This document shows positions 50,846 through 58,852 of a stretch of 64,000 nt of DNA, piece after piece (position 1 is the first letter of the stretch; the number at the start of each line of letters is the position of its first letter). The position numbers and the translations under genes are program-made. The notes beneath the pieces were generated by a model. It had not been told where the DNA came from. It searched no databases and saw nothing but the letters and a program-made list of their open reading frames with translations. Source of the DNA: a virus; the IMG/VR virus record IMGVR_UViG_3300033991_000123, positions 1 to 64,000 of that record; one strand, given 5' to 3'.

Positions 50846-51271
50846 TCAATATCTGGTGAAACCAGTTCCGCATCCCTTTTTAAACGAACCCTTGGGGATG
50901 AATTTAAATAGTTCAAACGCGATAGGATTGTCCGCCCAACAAATCCCCACAAACGCGCAGCGGGGATCTATTTTCGCCATCCAATCCCGCTGGTCCTTTT
51001 CCAGGCGACTAGCGGGCATTGTGTTGCCACGAACCTCTTTGACTTCCACCGCGCGGTATAGTGGGTACTTGGTGGGGCCTATTTGGACGCATTCGTAGCC
51101 GGTATAATCGGCGACGCCTCCGCCTCCACGGCAATTGATAACGGTTGGTTTATTGAGGTACACAACACGGGTTTCCGGTTGAGTCCGAACCATAATCCAG
51201 CCATTTTCTCGAAACCATTGTTCGGCTAGCTGCTCCCCTACGCTGCCTTGCGAATATGGGCGCGAGGACAT
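50846..51271 (-). CDS. Holliday-junction-resolvase/PD-(D/E)xK-type nuclease, 141 aa
   Basis: Residues: GSVGEQLAEQWFRENG (near 9-24), GVADYTGYE (near 52, candidate Asp) and AVEVKEVRGNTMPASRLEKDQRDWM (near 72-96), matching the E-x-K and Q-rich C-terminal helix of RecU-like or VRR-NUC phage nucleases. It may resolve recombination intermediates. Direction is leftward, convergent with the glycan cassette (3-bp gap). Confidence 0.75.
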   Translation of the reverse strand: MSSRPYSQGSVGEQLAEQWFRENGWIMVRTQPETRVVYLNKPTVINCRGGGGVADYTGYECVQIGPTKYPLYRAVEVKEVRGNTMPASRLEKDQRDWMAKIDPRCAFVGICWADNPIAFELFKFIPKGSFKKGCGTGFTRY

Positions 51272-51411
51272 ATTCGTTCTATCCTCCGCATCTCGAGTTG
51301 GAGTTCTGCCAGAATTTTTTTACATCGCTTGCTGGCGCGTCTGGCTTTGCATTGATTAGCGTGCAATTTGCCGCGTAGGCGGCCCAACTGCTCCAATAAT
51401 GGTGGGTGCAT
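51238..51411 (-). CDS. Small helical protein, 57 aa
   Basis: I chose ATG 51411 (GAGG 7 nt upstream) within a longer frame. The product is basic and helical (KARRASKRCKKILAELQLEM), with a 34-bp overlap of the nuclease start. A small DNA-binding or coupling peptide is possible. Coding status moderate. Confidence 0.45.
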   Translation of the reverse strand: MHPPLLEQLGRLRGKLHANQCKARRASKRCKKILAELQLEMRRIERICPRAHIRKAA

Positions 51412-51476
51412 AGGTGCCTCGTAGTTGGTTTTAAAGATGCATTTCGGATTATACAGTCTTGGTAAAAAGGGGTCAA

Positions 51477-51510
51477 GAAAAAAATAAAGCCGCCCCAACT
51501 GGAGCGGCTT
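51477..51510 (-). terminator. Rho-independent terminator, leftward
   Basis: On the minus strand AAGCCGC, a 10-nt loop, GCGGCTT, followed by TATTTTTTT. It ends transcription of the integrase from the right and separates it from the nuclease genes. Confidence 0.85.
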
Positions 51511-51527
51511 AACTTGAGTGAATGCCG

Positions 51528-51747
51528 TAGCGCAAAATAGCGCAAAATAGCGCAAAAATGTTCCGGGTTGGTCCTGCTTGGTCGTTGGTTTTTGAGGAAT
51601 TTGATGAAATTTCGCGGTTTTTGAGGTAACGCACTATCTTTTGAGTCCAGTACGTCTACCAATTTCGTCACTTCGGCACAATAAAAATCAATAACTTGCA
51701 GACTTACCTTTCTTCCGTCAGCCCCCCAATAGCGCAAAATAGCGCAC
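51528..51747. other. attP: Candidate attP region with arm-type direct repeats
   Basis: Three tandem copies of TAGCGCAAAA (51528-51557) lie on the left and two copies, the second partial (51730-51747), on the right of a tRNA-Leu half at 51636-51677. Flanking direct repeats of about 10 bp around a core are the layout of lambda-type arm sites for a tyrosine integrase. The region lies between the integrase stop and the leftward terminator. Confidence 0.75.
51636..51677 (-). other. tRNA-Leu 5' half: probable attP core
   Basis: Reading leftward from 51677 the sequence is like the start of a tRNA-Leu gene: GCCGAAGTG, then AAATTGGTAGACG and CTGGACTCAAAA across the anticodon stem-loop. After the loop similarity stops: the 3' stem half does not pair fully (GATAG against CTGGA) and no variable arm, T-arm or acceptor follows. 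Phages integrating at a tRNA carry such a partial copy in attP. It is not a functional tRNA. Confidence 0.75.
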
Positions 51748-51751
51748 TTTT

Positions 51752-53020
51752 TCATGTTTCTGCCCCCGACACTTCCGACAAACGAGATTTGTACGCTTGA
51801 CGAATGACGAATTGTACGTCGCTTAACGCCATGCCCTTTTCCTGTGCCATTGCAAGCAATCCTTGTACCAATTCCTCCATTCCCTCCGGAATCGCTTGCG
51901 TGGTCCCGGCAACTGAGCGCTGACGGGCTTCGTCGATCACATCATACGCCGCACTAACAGCGCTTGAAGAATGTCCCATATTACGCATCGTTGCCGCAAA
52001 ATCTGCACCTTCCACGCTCTTTCTAGTGCGATACGAATGCCGATGATTGTGCGCTTTAAACCGGCAGTATTTTTTATTGCCGGTTTTTATAGCGTATTTA
52101 TCCGCCCAAATTCTAATGGAATGGGAAAAGGAATTTTTTGTAACCACTCCACCATATTTTCCGCGAAATACGATATCGTCGTTTTTGCCGCTAGTAAAAT
52201 ATTCTATCCACAACTCTTCTAAAACAGGTTCCATTTCAGGATCATAAAAAACTACCTTGGCCCGGTTTTCTTTGAGGTCGTTAGCTTGGAATGTAATTTT
52301 ACGCTCCTTTCTGTTGATTCTGGACCAACGCACGCCTTTTAATTCCCCTGGCCTTAACCCGGAATAAAAACACATCATCGCGGGACAATATAAATGTTTT
52401 GGAAATGTCGCGACCATCGGCAGAAACTCTTCCGTCGTAAGAGAGACTGCTTCGTAATCATCAAAACGGCGGAGTTCTTTCGCCAGTTGGTCGGTTTTCC
52501 CGCAGCATCGGGTCAGCGGATTAAATGAAACAAAGCCTTCATCGATTCCCCAATTAAATATTCGAACGCCATATCGCATTATTTTTTTTACGCTTTTTGC
52601 ACCTAATTGCGTATGCTTCCAAGCTCCGCGTTTTGGGGTTTCTATCGGGGTGCGGATGGCAGCAAGTAGCCATTTTTTAAAATCAGTTTTATCGAACTGA
52701 TCGCATCGATAGTGGCCCCAACGGCGGATTAATATATCTACATAGTACGCATTTGAGGTGGCCCTAGTCAGGGGAACCAAATAATCGTCTCGGTATTTTG
52801 CAGCTAATTCCCCAAAAGTTAAATCGGGGTTCTGCATGTGCTTCGCTTTAATCCCAAGAACGTTAGTAAGTCCGCTACTTTCAAGGAGCCGTTTGGCACA
52901 GAGCTGGTCGTACAGCTTTTGCGCCTCTTTTTTTGGTAGGTATTTGTTGTGAGACTTCCCCAACTCATCCCGCCAAAAAACCCGAAAAATACCATCCTTA
53001 TACGGTGTTATGCTAGCCAT
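51752..53020 (-). CDS. int: Tyrosine-recombinase integrase, 422 aa
   Basis: I chose ATG 53020 (AAGGA 7 nt upstream). The catalytic set is visible: Arg in CFYSGLRPGELKGVRW (near residue 215), H-x-x-R in HNHRHSYRTR, His in MRNMGHSSSAVS and the nucleophile Tyr in SAAYD. N-terminal arm-binding and SAM-like core domains precede. It would recombine attP with a host tRNA-Leu gene. The attP candidate lies immediately downstream. Confidence 0.9.
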   Translation of the reverse strand: MASITPYKDGIFRVFWRDELGKSHNKYLPKKEAQKLYDQLCAKRLLESSGLTNVLGIKAKHMQNPDLTFGELAAKYRDDYLVPLTRATSNAYYVDILIRRWGHYRCDQFDKTDFKKWLLAAIRTPIETPKRGAWKHTQLGAKSVKKIMRYGVRIFNWGIDEGFVSFNPLTRCCGKTDQLAKELRRFDDYEAVSLTTEEFLPMVATFPKHLYCPAMMCFYSGLRPGELKGVRWSRINRKERKITFQANDLKENRAKVVFYDPEMEPVLEELWIEYFTSGKNDDIVFRGKYGGVVTKNSFSHSIRIWADKYAIKTGNKKYCRFKAHNHRHSYRTRKSVEGADFAATMRNMGHSSSAVSAAYDVIDEARQRSVAGTTQAIPEGMEELVQGLLAMAQEKGMALSDVQFVIRQAYKSRLSEVSGAET

Positions 53021-53095
53021 GCGTATCCTTTCCAAGTGGCAAGGACCGCGAAACATAACGCGCTATCCAAAATATATAATAGTAGCTGCAAAAAA

Positions 53096-53335
53096 TCAAG
53101 ACCGTACATAACGCTTATAGGTCGTCATCCAGCGATCGATTGTTTCGGGTCGCCAGTACATCGCCGATTGGGATATTCGGAAATCCGGCGGCGGTAGTTT
53201 TCCTTGGCGAATCCATTTAAAAATCGTGTGTACGGCGGGTTTTCCGTCTTCTGTGGTACAATCAAAATAAATCGCTAGTCGCCGCACTGTAAAAAGCTGT
53301 TTGTTTTCTACGGATTCATTTTCTGTTTCCACCAT
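53096..53335 (-). CDS. HTH_17/excisionase-like protein, 79 aa
   Basis: A MerR-type winged helix: FTVRRLAIYFDC, then HTIFKWIRQGKLPPPDFRIS and WRPETIDRWM, the pattern of AlpA/Xis and HTH_17 proteins. Its place just upstream of int in the same direction suggests it is the recombination directionality factor or a regulator of int. No SD is obvious on its own; ATG 53335 follows the upstream gene by 3 bp. Confidence 0.75.
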   Translation of the reverse strand: MVETENESVENKQLFTVRRLAIYFDCTTEDGKPAVHTIFKWIRQGKLPPPDFRISQSAMYWRPETIDRWMTTYKRYVRS

Positions 53336-53338
53336 ATT

Positions 53339-54037
53339 TCACCTTCCCGTGAAACTCGTTTTTTTTAATATCTCGACCCTGATTCCGGGGGCCTCAAACG
53401 TTCCTCCTCGCTCCTTCGCGCGGGCGATTAGTTTTTTCTCGTTCAGGTCAACGAAGTGCGTTTCGCCGGATACCATGCACCATTGAAGAAATATTTTTAG
53501 ATTGTCGCAATGTACATGCGGGTCGTCAATCTGTCGCACCCCCCTTTTAGAGTCCCGGTTTTCGGGCGCGATGTACGGAGCAACCAGCATCGCGGCCTGA
53601 CTGGTATACATATCGGCATTTTCGGGATCAATTTCGGCTAATTTTTCGAGGTCTACCCGTTGTCGTTCCACCTCCTGCGCTGCCTCTTCCTGTTGTATGC
53701 GTTGCCGCTCCCTGTTCTCTCGCTCCCATTTTGTAAGCCCGTCCTGGAGGATTTTTTTATAGTGTATTATTTTTCCTATTCGCTCCCTGAATGGCTGTTC
53801 TCTTTTTTCAACCATTCCTTGCAACCTTTTAATTTGCTCCTTAAAATCCGCGACCTCGAGCTCCAATTGATGCTTTAAATTAGTTTCGAATTTCTGCAAT
53901 TCGTTGCCGAGAAATCGGGAATTCGTTGCCTGTGGTTCGGTTTCAATGTTGTATTCAATGATGGTAGATAGTAAAAAATCATCTACCGCCAATAGAGCGC
54001 GAGCGCCCGTTTCGGTGAACAGTTCGGTTAAATCCAT
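53339..54037 (-). CDS. Coiled-coil phage protein, 232 aa
   Basis: Residues about 45-130 form a long coiled coil (KFETNLKHQLELEVADFKEQ; LQGMVEKREQPFRERI). The C-terminal part is globular with a Cys/His set (DDPHVHCDNLKIFLQWC). Between the exonuclease and Xis-like genes it could assist recombination, but no function is known. One-bp gap to the exonuclease gene. Confidence 0.65.
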   Translation of the reverse strand: MDLTELFTETGARALLAVDDFLLSTIIEYNIETEPQATNSRFLGNELQKFETNLKHQLELEVADFKEQIKRLQGMVEKREQPFRERIGKIIHYKKILQDGLTKWERENRERQRIQQEEAAQEVERQRVDLEKLAEIDPENADMYTSQAAMLVAPYIAPENRDSKRGVRQIDDPHVHCDNLKIFLQWCMVSGETHFVDLNEKKLIARAKERGGTFEAPGIRVEILKKTSFTGR

Positions 54038-54038
54038 A

Positions 54039-54677
54039 TTATACCGCCTTTAGTAAATTGTGCGCTGACTGAAAAACAATCCAATCCTCCGGATGGTTTT
54101 TACGCTGTTCGGGATGAAATCGATTTTCTTCAAATCGTACTGATTCCCGTATGATAATTTTATTTTTTGTTAATTCTGGAAACACCTCCCGCAACAAAAC
54201 CTCGTATGCGGCGGTTTGGTAATCCCAGTAATCCATTTCAGCCGTTGCGGTTTTCCAATCCACCAGCAACAGTTCATTGTCCATTTCGAACACCGCATCC
54301 AACGTACCGGCATAGTGAAACCGCGTACTACATAGCGGATACTCCACCAAAAATCGTCCTTCCTCATCGGTCGCGACCGAATAATTGCTTCGCAATTCGC
54401 GCCACTTATGCCATTGCTCGATGTAGGTGTCAAACGGCTCCGGGAAACTGATGGTTTTTCCCGCTAAAATACCCGCTATAATTGCGTGAAATCCCTTGCC
54501 GAATACGCGGGCACTTTCGTTGTTCTTGAAAAAATTTCCCACAATCGGAACGAATGCGTCACCACGTTTCACCGCGACTGATGATAATATTTGAGTTACC
54601 GATAGAAGACCAGCCCCTTTCCATAGATATGCGTGCAGGATGGGGTCGAATAATAAATTAGGATATTGTTTGTACAT
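54039..54677 (-). CDS. PD-(D/E)xK exonuclease, 212 aa
   Basis: Motifs: FHYAGTLDAVFEMDNELLLVDWKTA (near residues 115-140) supplies Asp in GTLD and the D-x-K pair in VDWKTA, followed by DYQTAAYEVLL, the Q-x3-Y motif. This is the RecB/Cas4-like nuclease core of phage exonucleases that pair with an annealing protein. The neighbour at 55043 may be its partner. Confidence 0.85.
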   Translation of the reverse strand: MYKQYPNLLFDPILHAYLWKGAGLLSVTQILSSVAVKRGDAFVPIVGNFFKNNESARVFGKGFHAIIAGILAGKTISFPEPFDTYIEQWHKWRELRSNYSVATDEEGRFLVEYPLCSTRFHYAGTLDAVFEMDNELLLVDWKTATAEMDYWDYQTAAYEVLLREVFPELTKNKIIIRESVRFEENRFHPEQRKNHPEDWIVFQSAHNLLKAV

Positions 54678-55041
54678 TTTCTAAACAATCCTCCTGTAGT
54701 TCTTCCGTGGGTATGGGTATCTCTTTTACAAGCGCCTTCGTGTCCGTACGATACCATGATTTTTTGTTTTGCATGAAATCATAAATAATGATACATTCGA
54801 TAGGGCGCTTGTCCGTTTTGGCGGTGATTTTTTGGTTAATCTCTTCAATCGTTTGTTCGATTGTCTGAATTGTTTTTTTAATTTTTCTACGTTCCATTCT
54901 ATAGCTTTGTTTTTTTTGTTCTATGGTGGTAAAACAATCTTTTTTAATATTTGTTAAATCGCTCAGTTTTGTTAAATATTGGCGCACGGTATACTCATCT
55001 AACGCGCAATCTAAATCCAATGTTTCTGTTTTTTGTCGCAT
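54658..55041 (-). CDS. Coiled-coil phage protein, 127 aa
   Basis: Overlaps the exonuclease by 20 bp and follows the annealing-protein candidate by 1 bp. Residues about 40-75 form a Lys/Glu/Ile-rich helix (RRKIKKTIQTIEQTIEEINQ). The C-terminal part (IECIIIYDFMQNKKSWYRTD) has a beta strand with conserved-looking aromatic residues. Unknown function. Confidence 0.65.
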   Translation of the reverse strand: MRQKTETLDLDCALDEYTVRQYLTKLSDLTNIKKDCFTTIEQKKQSYRMERRKIKKTIQTIEQTIEEINQKITAKTDKRPIECIIIYDFMQNKKSWYRTDTKALVKEIPIPTEELQEDCLENVQTIS

Positions 55042-55042
55042 T

Positions 55043-56110
55043 TTATTTCTCCTTGGTTTGCAGTGCTTGTATTACTTTTTGCTGCTCTGTAACCGGCACA
55101 TCCCCCGCGCTTGGAATTCCAAATGTTGCAAATAACCAATCGTTTGCTTTAGCGACGCTTAGGGTTTTTGTGGCGGCTATGGAATAAAACAGCTTTGCGA
55201 AATCGCTAACCGTTTTTAATTTTTGATTGATATCACGTACCGATGTCGCTAATGTTTCCGGAGTGGGAGCGGGTGCGGGTGGTACGGAAGTTTCGGCCGA
55301 AGGTTCCGCTGGTGGTACAATCACGGGTTCCTCTATTTTTATTTCGGTTAAATTAACCGTGGGTTTGGATTGTTTTTTTTCCACTCGAAACGCCTCGTCG
55401 ATCGTCGTGTCGCCGTCTTTGATCGCGGTATAAACACCGATCAGGTCTTCGATTTCCGTCACTCCGATATCCTCGAGGGAGGGTTTTTGGCAATAAGCCA
55501 AAATTTCCTCCACGCTCACGGACATTTTGGCAAACGCTTCCGTCATTTGCTGGCGTCGTTGCGCCGTTGTTTTTGCGTTTCCGAGCGCGGTTTTTTTTGC
55601 TTGATCGTAAATCGATTTAATATAAACTCGAGGGATAGCCTTAAAAATCGCGTTGCGAAAAGCGATTGAACAGGCGGCGTTTTTAGTTACGGCAATCATA
55701 TCCTCCGAAAAGGTCCGGCCGTTCTTATCGCAAATTCGCCGGGTTATCTCAATCGATCCGCCGATGTTTTTTTCAACGTCAAAAAAGAATCCTTGCGCCG
55801 TGACAAACCTGTCGTTTTCATCTATTATCCGTGCTCCGTAGCGTAAATTTCCCCAGGAACAGGCGCAAATTTCAGCCAACCGAACGCTTTCCCCTTCGAT
55901 GTACTTCACCGTTCCGTCCGCGTTTTTACGTTTTAGTTTATAAAAACACGATGCGGCTGTTTCTTCGTCCATCACCGCCATTGTCAGCGCTTCTTGACGG
56001 AATTTCGCGATCGATCGCGGATATTTTTTCGCCGTCGCGACCTGAATATCAATTTCCGCCCGATTAATCTGTTCGATCGCTGTCGAACTAGCTACCAGTA
56101 GTTCATCCAT
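55043..56110 (-). CDS. Candidate recombination/annealing protein, 355 aa
   Basis: The N-terminal 200 residues have a pattern I know from phage proteins near RecB-like exonucleases: EIDIQVATAKKYPRS, then DEETAASCFYKL, IEGESVRLAEICACSWGNLRYG and MIAVTKNAACSIAFRNAIFKAIP. It probably functions like RecT/Redbeta ssDNA annealing, by context. The C-terminal 90 residues hold a Pro/Ala linker and a final helix-rich tail. ATG 56110 overlaps the next gene by 8 bp. The family may be uncharacterised. Confidence 0.65.
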   Translation of the reverse strand: MDELLVASSTAIEQINRAEIDIQVATAKKYPRSIAKFRQEALTMAVMDEETAASCFYKLKRKNADGTVKYIEGESVRLAEICACSWGNLRYGARIIDENDRFVTAQGFFFDVEKNIGGSIEITRRICDKNGRTFSEDMIAVTKNAACSIAFRNAIFKAIPRVYIKSIYDQAKKTALGNAKTTAQRRQQMTEAFAKMSVSVEEILAYCQKPSLEDIGVTEIEDLIGVYTAIKDGDTTIDEAFRVEKKQSKPTVNLTEIKIEEPVIVPPAEPSAETSVPPAPAPTPETLATSVRDINQKLKTVSDFAKLFYSIAATKTLSVAKANDWLFATFGIPSAGDVPVTEQQKVIQALQTKEK

Positions 56111-56306
56111 TCAAAACCTCCAAATCGTTTAAGTGAAAGAGAAAAAAACCGATTTTATGTATTTTTTTTGGAACCGGCAATTGAAATAATTGTGATCCAA
56201 TTGGAATAACCTCAAGTATCTTTCCCTGATACTGGTTCATCCTCGAATTCCAATAAATAGGGGATTTCCGTTTGAGTTTTTTGATCCGGACCTTGATCTT
56301 TGTCAT
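56103..56306 (-). CDS. Small basic protein, 67 aa
   Basis: A strong GGAGG lies before ATG 56306, inside the 3' end of the preceding gene. The product is Lys/Arg-rich at its N-terminus (KIKVRIKKLKRKSPIYWN) and then hydrophobic-beta. It probably binds nucleic acid or is a small accessory protein. Overlaps recombination genes on both sides. Confidence 0.65.
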   Translation of the reverse strand: MTKIKVRIKKLKRKSPIYWNSRMNQYQGKILEVIPIGSQLFQLPVPKKIHKIGFFLFHLNDLEVLNG

Positions 56307-56868
56307 GCATACCTCCGTGGCGAGTTAATCGTTTGGTGCGAAGGATTTGATTATATCGCAATAAATAGTGCAGTAGATATCCGGGCATCGATACGTCGGT
56401 TTTATACGCCTTCTCGAACCCAGCTAGCCAGTGATCCACGATCGGCGACCATGTTTTAGGCCTCCCGAAGGCTGCCCATTCATCGATCGACATCGGGGTA
56501 GTACTACCCAGGGGGTCGGTGGCGACCAGTCCTTGGCGGTGCCATTCCGTTAGTTCAGAGAGAAATTCCATCATTGCACGAAACTCCTCGCTCGACCCGG
56601 CCCCCTCGACCGTTTTTTTCCAGGAGTTTTTTTCTGCCTCAGCTTCAATCGTGGCAATTTCCTTCTCGATCATCCCGGAGATGTTTTGGGGGATTTTGGG
56701 TTGTTCTTGAAGTCGCCGAATAATTTCTCGAGATTTTCTCTCTCCAATTTTTGCGAACAGATCACGAATACCGCGATCTACAAGTTCCGGCAACTCCCGT
56801 TCGCGCATCAGCGCGATTTTGGCGCATAACTCAGTTTTCCAATCACGGGTTGCCATGTCGGTGATCAT
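56212..56868 (-). CDS. Hypothetical early protein, 218 aa
   Basis: Helical and charged in the first 90 residues (ELPELVDRGIRDLFAKIGER; NISGMIEKEIATIEAEAEKN), with a middle EWHRQGL/DPLGSTTPMSIDEWAAF block. No cofactor or nuclease motif stands out. It is coupled to the replisome organiser upstream by a 4-bp overlap and to the small basic gene downstream. The longer Met choices (56868 or 56856) are equivalent. Confidence 0.65.
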   Translation of the reverse strand: MITDMATRDWKTELCAKIALMRERELPELVDRGIRDLFAKIGERKSREIIRRLQEQPKIPQNISGMIEKEIATIEAEAEKNSWKKTVEGAGSSEEFRAMMEFLSELTEWHRQGLVATDPLGSTTPMSIDEWAAFGRPKTWSPIVDHWLAGFEKAYKTDVSMPGYLLHYLLRYNQILRTKRLTRHGGMHDKDQGPDQKTQTEIPYLLEFEDEPVSGKDT

Positions 56869-57608
56869 TCACCACCCCCGGATAGGTAATTCGTCATTTT
56901 TACGCGCGGGTTATTGCGAGCATACCGTTCCCAGGTGATGATGCAACATCGCCAGGATTTAATTTTATTGCCGTGTTTATCCACCCATCCAGACTTACCG
57001 TAATGAGCAATAAAAGCCTCCGGGTCTATGCCGTTTTGCCGGGAGTCACAATACTGTCGAACCTCCTCTATCGTCGGAGGTATGGTTTCCGTATCGCGAT
57101 GGCGTTTGCGCTGTTTAAGCTCTGTTGATGAATCCACTCCAAGTTTTGCTAAATCTGCCTCAATTTTAGCCATATTATTAATATTTAATATTTCTTTTTC
57201 TTCTCTTTCTTCTCTTTCTTCTCCTTCTCTAGATGTGTCCACCCGTTGTCCTCCCGTTGTCCTCCCGATGTCCAAACTCTGTCCTCCCGTTGTCCTCTCA
57301 CCGTTATAAAGCTCCCAATTTAAAAGAGTTATAATGGTGTATCGGTTGTCCGATTTCAAGCCTATAATTTTCAAATGAGAGAGTTTTTCCAAACGGTTGC
57401 GAATTGTGCTAGGTTTTTCCTTTAAACGAGACGCCAAAGAATAGCGTCCGACAATGACTTGTCCTGGTTCGAGGCGTACACCATAAACAAATGATGGTTT
57501 GGCTTGTACGTGGACTAAAATCCACAAAAAAAGTTGGCATAAACCCGCGTTATACATCAATAAATTGTCCTGTATTTTACGCCACAACTTAACGTAGCCG
57601 CGATACAT
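56865..57608 (-). CDS. Replisome-organiser/DnaD-like protein, 247 aa
   Basis: N-terminal ~100 residues (YVKLWRKIQDNLLMYNAG; RLEPGQVIVGRYSLASRLKE; STIRNRLEKLSHLKIIGLKS) form a winged-helix DNA-binding domain. The middle is an acidic low-complexity stretch (EEREEREEKE near residue 130). The C-terminus (IEEVRQYCDSRQNGIDPEAF; HYGKSGW; SWRCCIITWERY) matches the helicase-loader tail found in phage DnaD-like proteins. It likely opens replication, perhaps with host DnaA. Confidence 0.8.
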   Translation of the reverse strand: MYRGYVKLWRKIQDNLLMYNAGLCQLFLWILVHVQAKPSFVYGVRLEPGQVIVGRYSLASRLKEKPSTIRNRLEKLSHLKIIGLKSDNRYTIITLLNWELYNGERTTGGQSLDIGRTTGGQRVDTSREGEEREEREEKEILNINNMAKIEADLAKLGVDSSTELKQRKRHRDTETIPPTIEEVRQYCDSRQNGIDPEAFIAHYGKSGWVDKHGNKIKSWRCCIITWERYARNNPRVKMTNYLSGGGE

Positions 57609-57872
57609 TTAAACACGTCCGGGGATCGATAGTCCACGTTTTTTTAATTCGGATTGAACTAGCGAAACCGCTTTTTTGATGTGCGGTTCGAGCCATGCCG
57701 GGCATGGTTTATTACCTAGGCAGTAATCCGCAATTAAATAGCGTTTATACTCCCGGACGCCTTTTCGCTTGTGTTTGGAAGTGGCGGTATATTTATTTAC
57801 GAGTCTCGTTACCAGGGTATAATAGGCCCTCGGTGCAACCTCGATCGTAATATCAAACAGGTCGTCACGCAT
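57609..57872 (-). CDS. Hypothetical early protein, 87 aa
   Basis: First gene of the leftward early operon behind the divergent promoter region. The product is basic and helical with a Cys/Trp pair (LGNKPCPAWLEP). No DNA-binding motif is certain, though the position is where Cro-like regulators often lie. Its stop abuts the organiser's start. Confidence 0.6.
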   Translation of the reverse strand: MRDDLFDITIEVAPRAYYTLVTRLVNKYTATSKHKRKGVREYKRYLIADYCLGNKPCPAWLEPHIKKAVSLVQSELKKRGLSIPGRV

Positions 57873-57917
57873 AAATTTTCCGTATTATAGATTGTTATGG
57901 GTGAGTATAAATAAGTA

Positions 57918-57946
57918 TTGACTTTTATTCATCTGTATGGTATATT
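57918..57946 (+). promoter_or_regulatory. Rightward regulator promoter
   Basis: TTGACT (57918-57923), 17-bp spacer, TATATT (57941-57946). It points at the gene starting at 58052. Confidence 0.65.
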
Positions 57947-57977
57947 ATATAAAATACTATTCTGAATGAAACAGAAT
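57944..57977 (-). promoter_or_regulatory. Leftward early promoter with operator
   Basis: On the minus strand TTTCAT (57966-57971), 16-bp spacer, TATAAT (57944-57949). The -10 overlaps the rightward -10. The dyad ATTCTG-N7-CAGAAT (57959-57977) covers this -35, so a repressor bound there would shut the leftward operon. Confidence 0.55.
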
Positions 57978-57989
57978 AATTTAGTTTTA

Positions 57990-58014
57990 AAATAATATAA
58001 AAAATATATTATTT
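57990..58014. repeat. A-tract inverted repeat near the switch
   Basis: AAATAATATA (57990-57999), five A, TATATTATTT (58005-58014). Perfect 10-bp arms upstream of the regulator gene. It resembles the repeat at 35833-35859 in arm length and A spacer. An operator or a DUE-like element is possible. Confidence 0.5.
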
Positions 58015-58051
58015 CAATAGTTTTAATATTTTTTTAAAAGGGGATAGGTAT

Positions 58052-58504
58052 ATGATAAAAAAGACGCCAACGGAGCGGGTAAAACAGCTAATAGAAAAAA
58101 TAATCACACAAAAAAGGCTGCACAATACCATCGGCGTCAGCAAGTGGCTGTCGAAGGGTAAGAACCCCAATTATCTTAATGGATATCTTAAGCAGAATAC
58201 AAAAAATTTGTGGCCGTTCATAGACCGGCTCATCGAAGATAAGGAGGATTTAAATATTTATTTTGACAATCCAGTTTTGGAAAAAGAAAACAAGGATATG
58301 GAGATATTGCGGGCGGAGCTTCGGCAATCGCGCGAACAAATAATAGTACTTGAAAGGGAATTAGAGCACGCAAAGAAAATGGTAGGGGAAAAACAAAAAG
58401 AGTTTAATGATTTATATAAAAGCAATTTACAGTTGATGAAAGACCAAAGCGATTTAACCCGACAGGTTTTAGCAATCGTCAATAAATCATCGGTAAAAGG
58501 ATGA
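58052..58504 (+). CDS. Candidate lysogeny regulator with coiled coil, 150 aa
   Basis: The only rightward gene in the right third. The N-terminal 65 residues (TERVKQLIEKIITQKRLHNT; GVSKWLSKGKNPNYLNGYLK) could be a divergent HTH; residues about 75-135 are a continuous coiled coil (MEILRAELRQSREQIIVLER). HTH plus dimerising coil and its divergent position fit a phage repressor. AAAAGGGG precedes ATG 58052 at 8 nt. No established family recognised. Confidence 0.6.
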   Translation: MIKKTPTERVKQLIEKIITQKRLHNTIGVSKWLSKGKNPNYLNGYLKQNTKNLWPFIDRLIEDKEDLNIYFDNPVLEKENKDMEILRAELRQSREQIIVLERELEHAKKMVGEKQKEFNDLYKSNLQLMKDQSDLTRQVLAIVNKSSVKG

Positions 58505-58852
58505 TACCGTTCCGGTTTCTTTCCATTCTTTAAGGGCGGCTTCTGTCGCCCATTGGGCAATTCTGTGCCCAATGGACTTGTAATCCCGCTTATGTGCGCG
58601 GCACAATCGATTAAATTCTGTAGCGGTAGAATCCGCCACACTAATACAAATATTACAATTACCATTTGATTTTTCTCTATCTTTTTGATAGAGAAATTCG
58701 CAACCCTTCTCTTTTATCATTGAGAACGCTTGCTTTAATCCCCATTCGATGCAGCGACTTTGCAGACCGCAATGCATATCTCCGTCATCGTCAACGACGC
58801 GCTGTATGTTTTGTTTATTTTCTACTGAAATTCTAATTGTTAATCTCATCAT
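58487..58852 (-). CDS. Hypothetical protein, 121 aa
   Basis: Overlaps the regulator end by 18 bp (convergent) and is coupled by ATGA-type overlap to the gene at 58849. Two Cys pairs (CGLQSRC, CNICI) and a helical C-terminus (WATEAALKEWKE). An N-terminal strand-helix (MRLTIRISVENKQNIQRVV) hints at a ribbon-helix-helix-like start. Function unknown. Confidence 0.6.
   Translation of the reverse strand: MMRLTIRISVENKQNIQRVVDDDGDMHCGLQSRCIEWGLKQAFSMIKEKGCEFLYQKDREKSNGNCNICISVADSTATEFNRLCRAHKRDYKSIGHRIAQWATEAALKEWKETGTVSSFYR

Noticed and set aside
51636-51677. Functional tRNA-Leu gene
   Set aside because: Only the 5' half through the anticodon loop is present; no T-arm or acceptor 3' strand follows, so it is an att core, not a tRNA.
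51279-51755. Leftward 158-aa ORF
   Set aside because: Its reading includes the AEVTKLVDVLDSK pattern produced by translating a tRNA-Leu gene; it crosses attP and a terminator, so it is not a protein gene.
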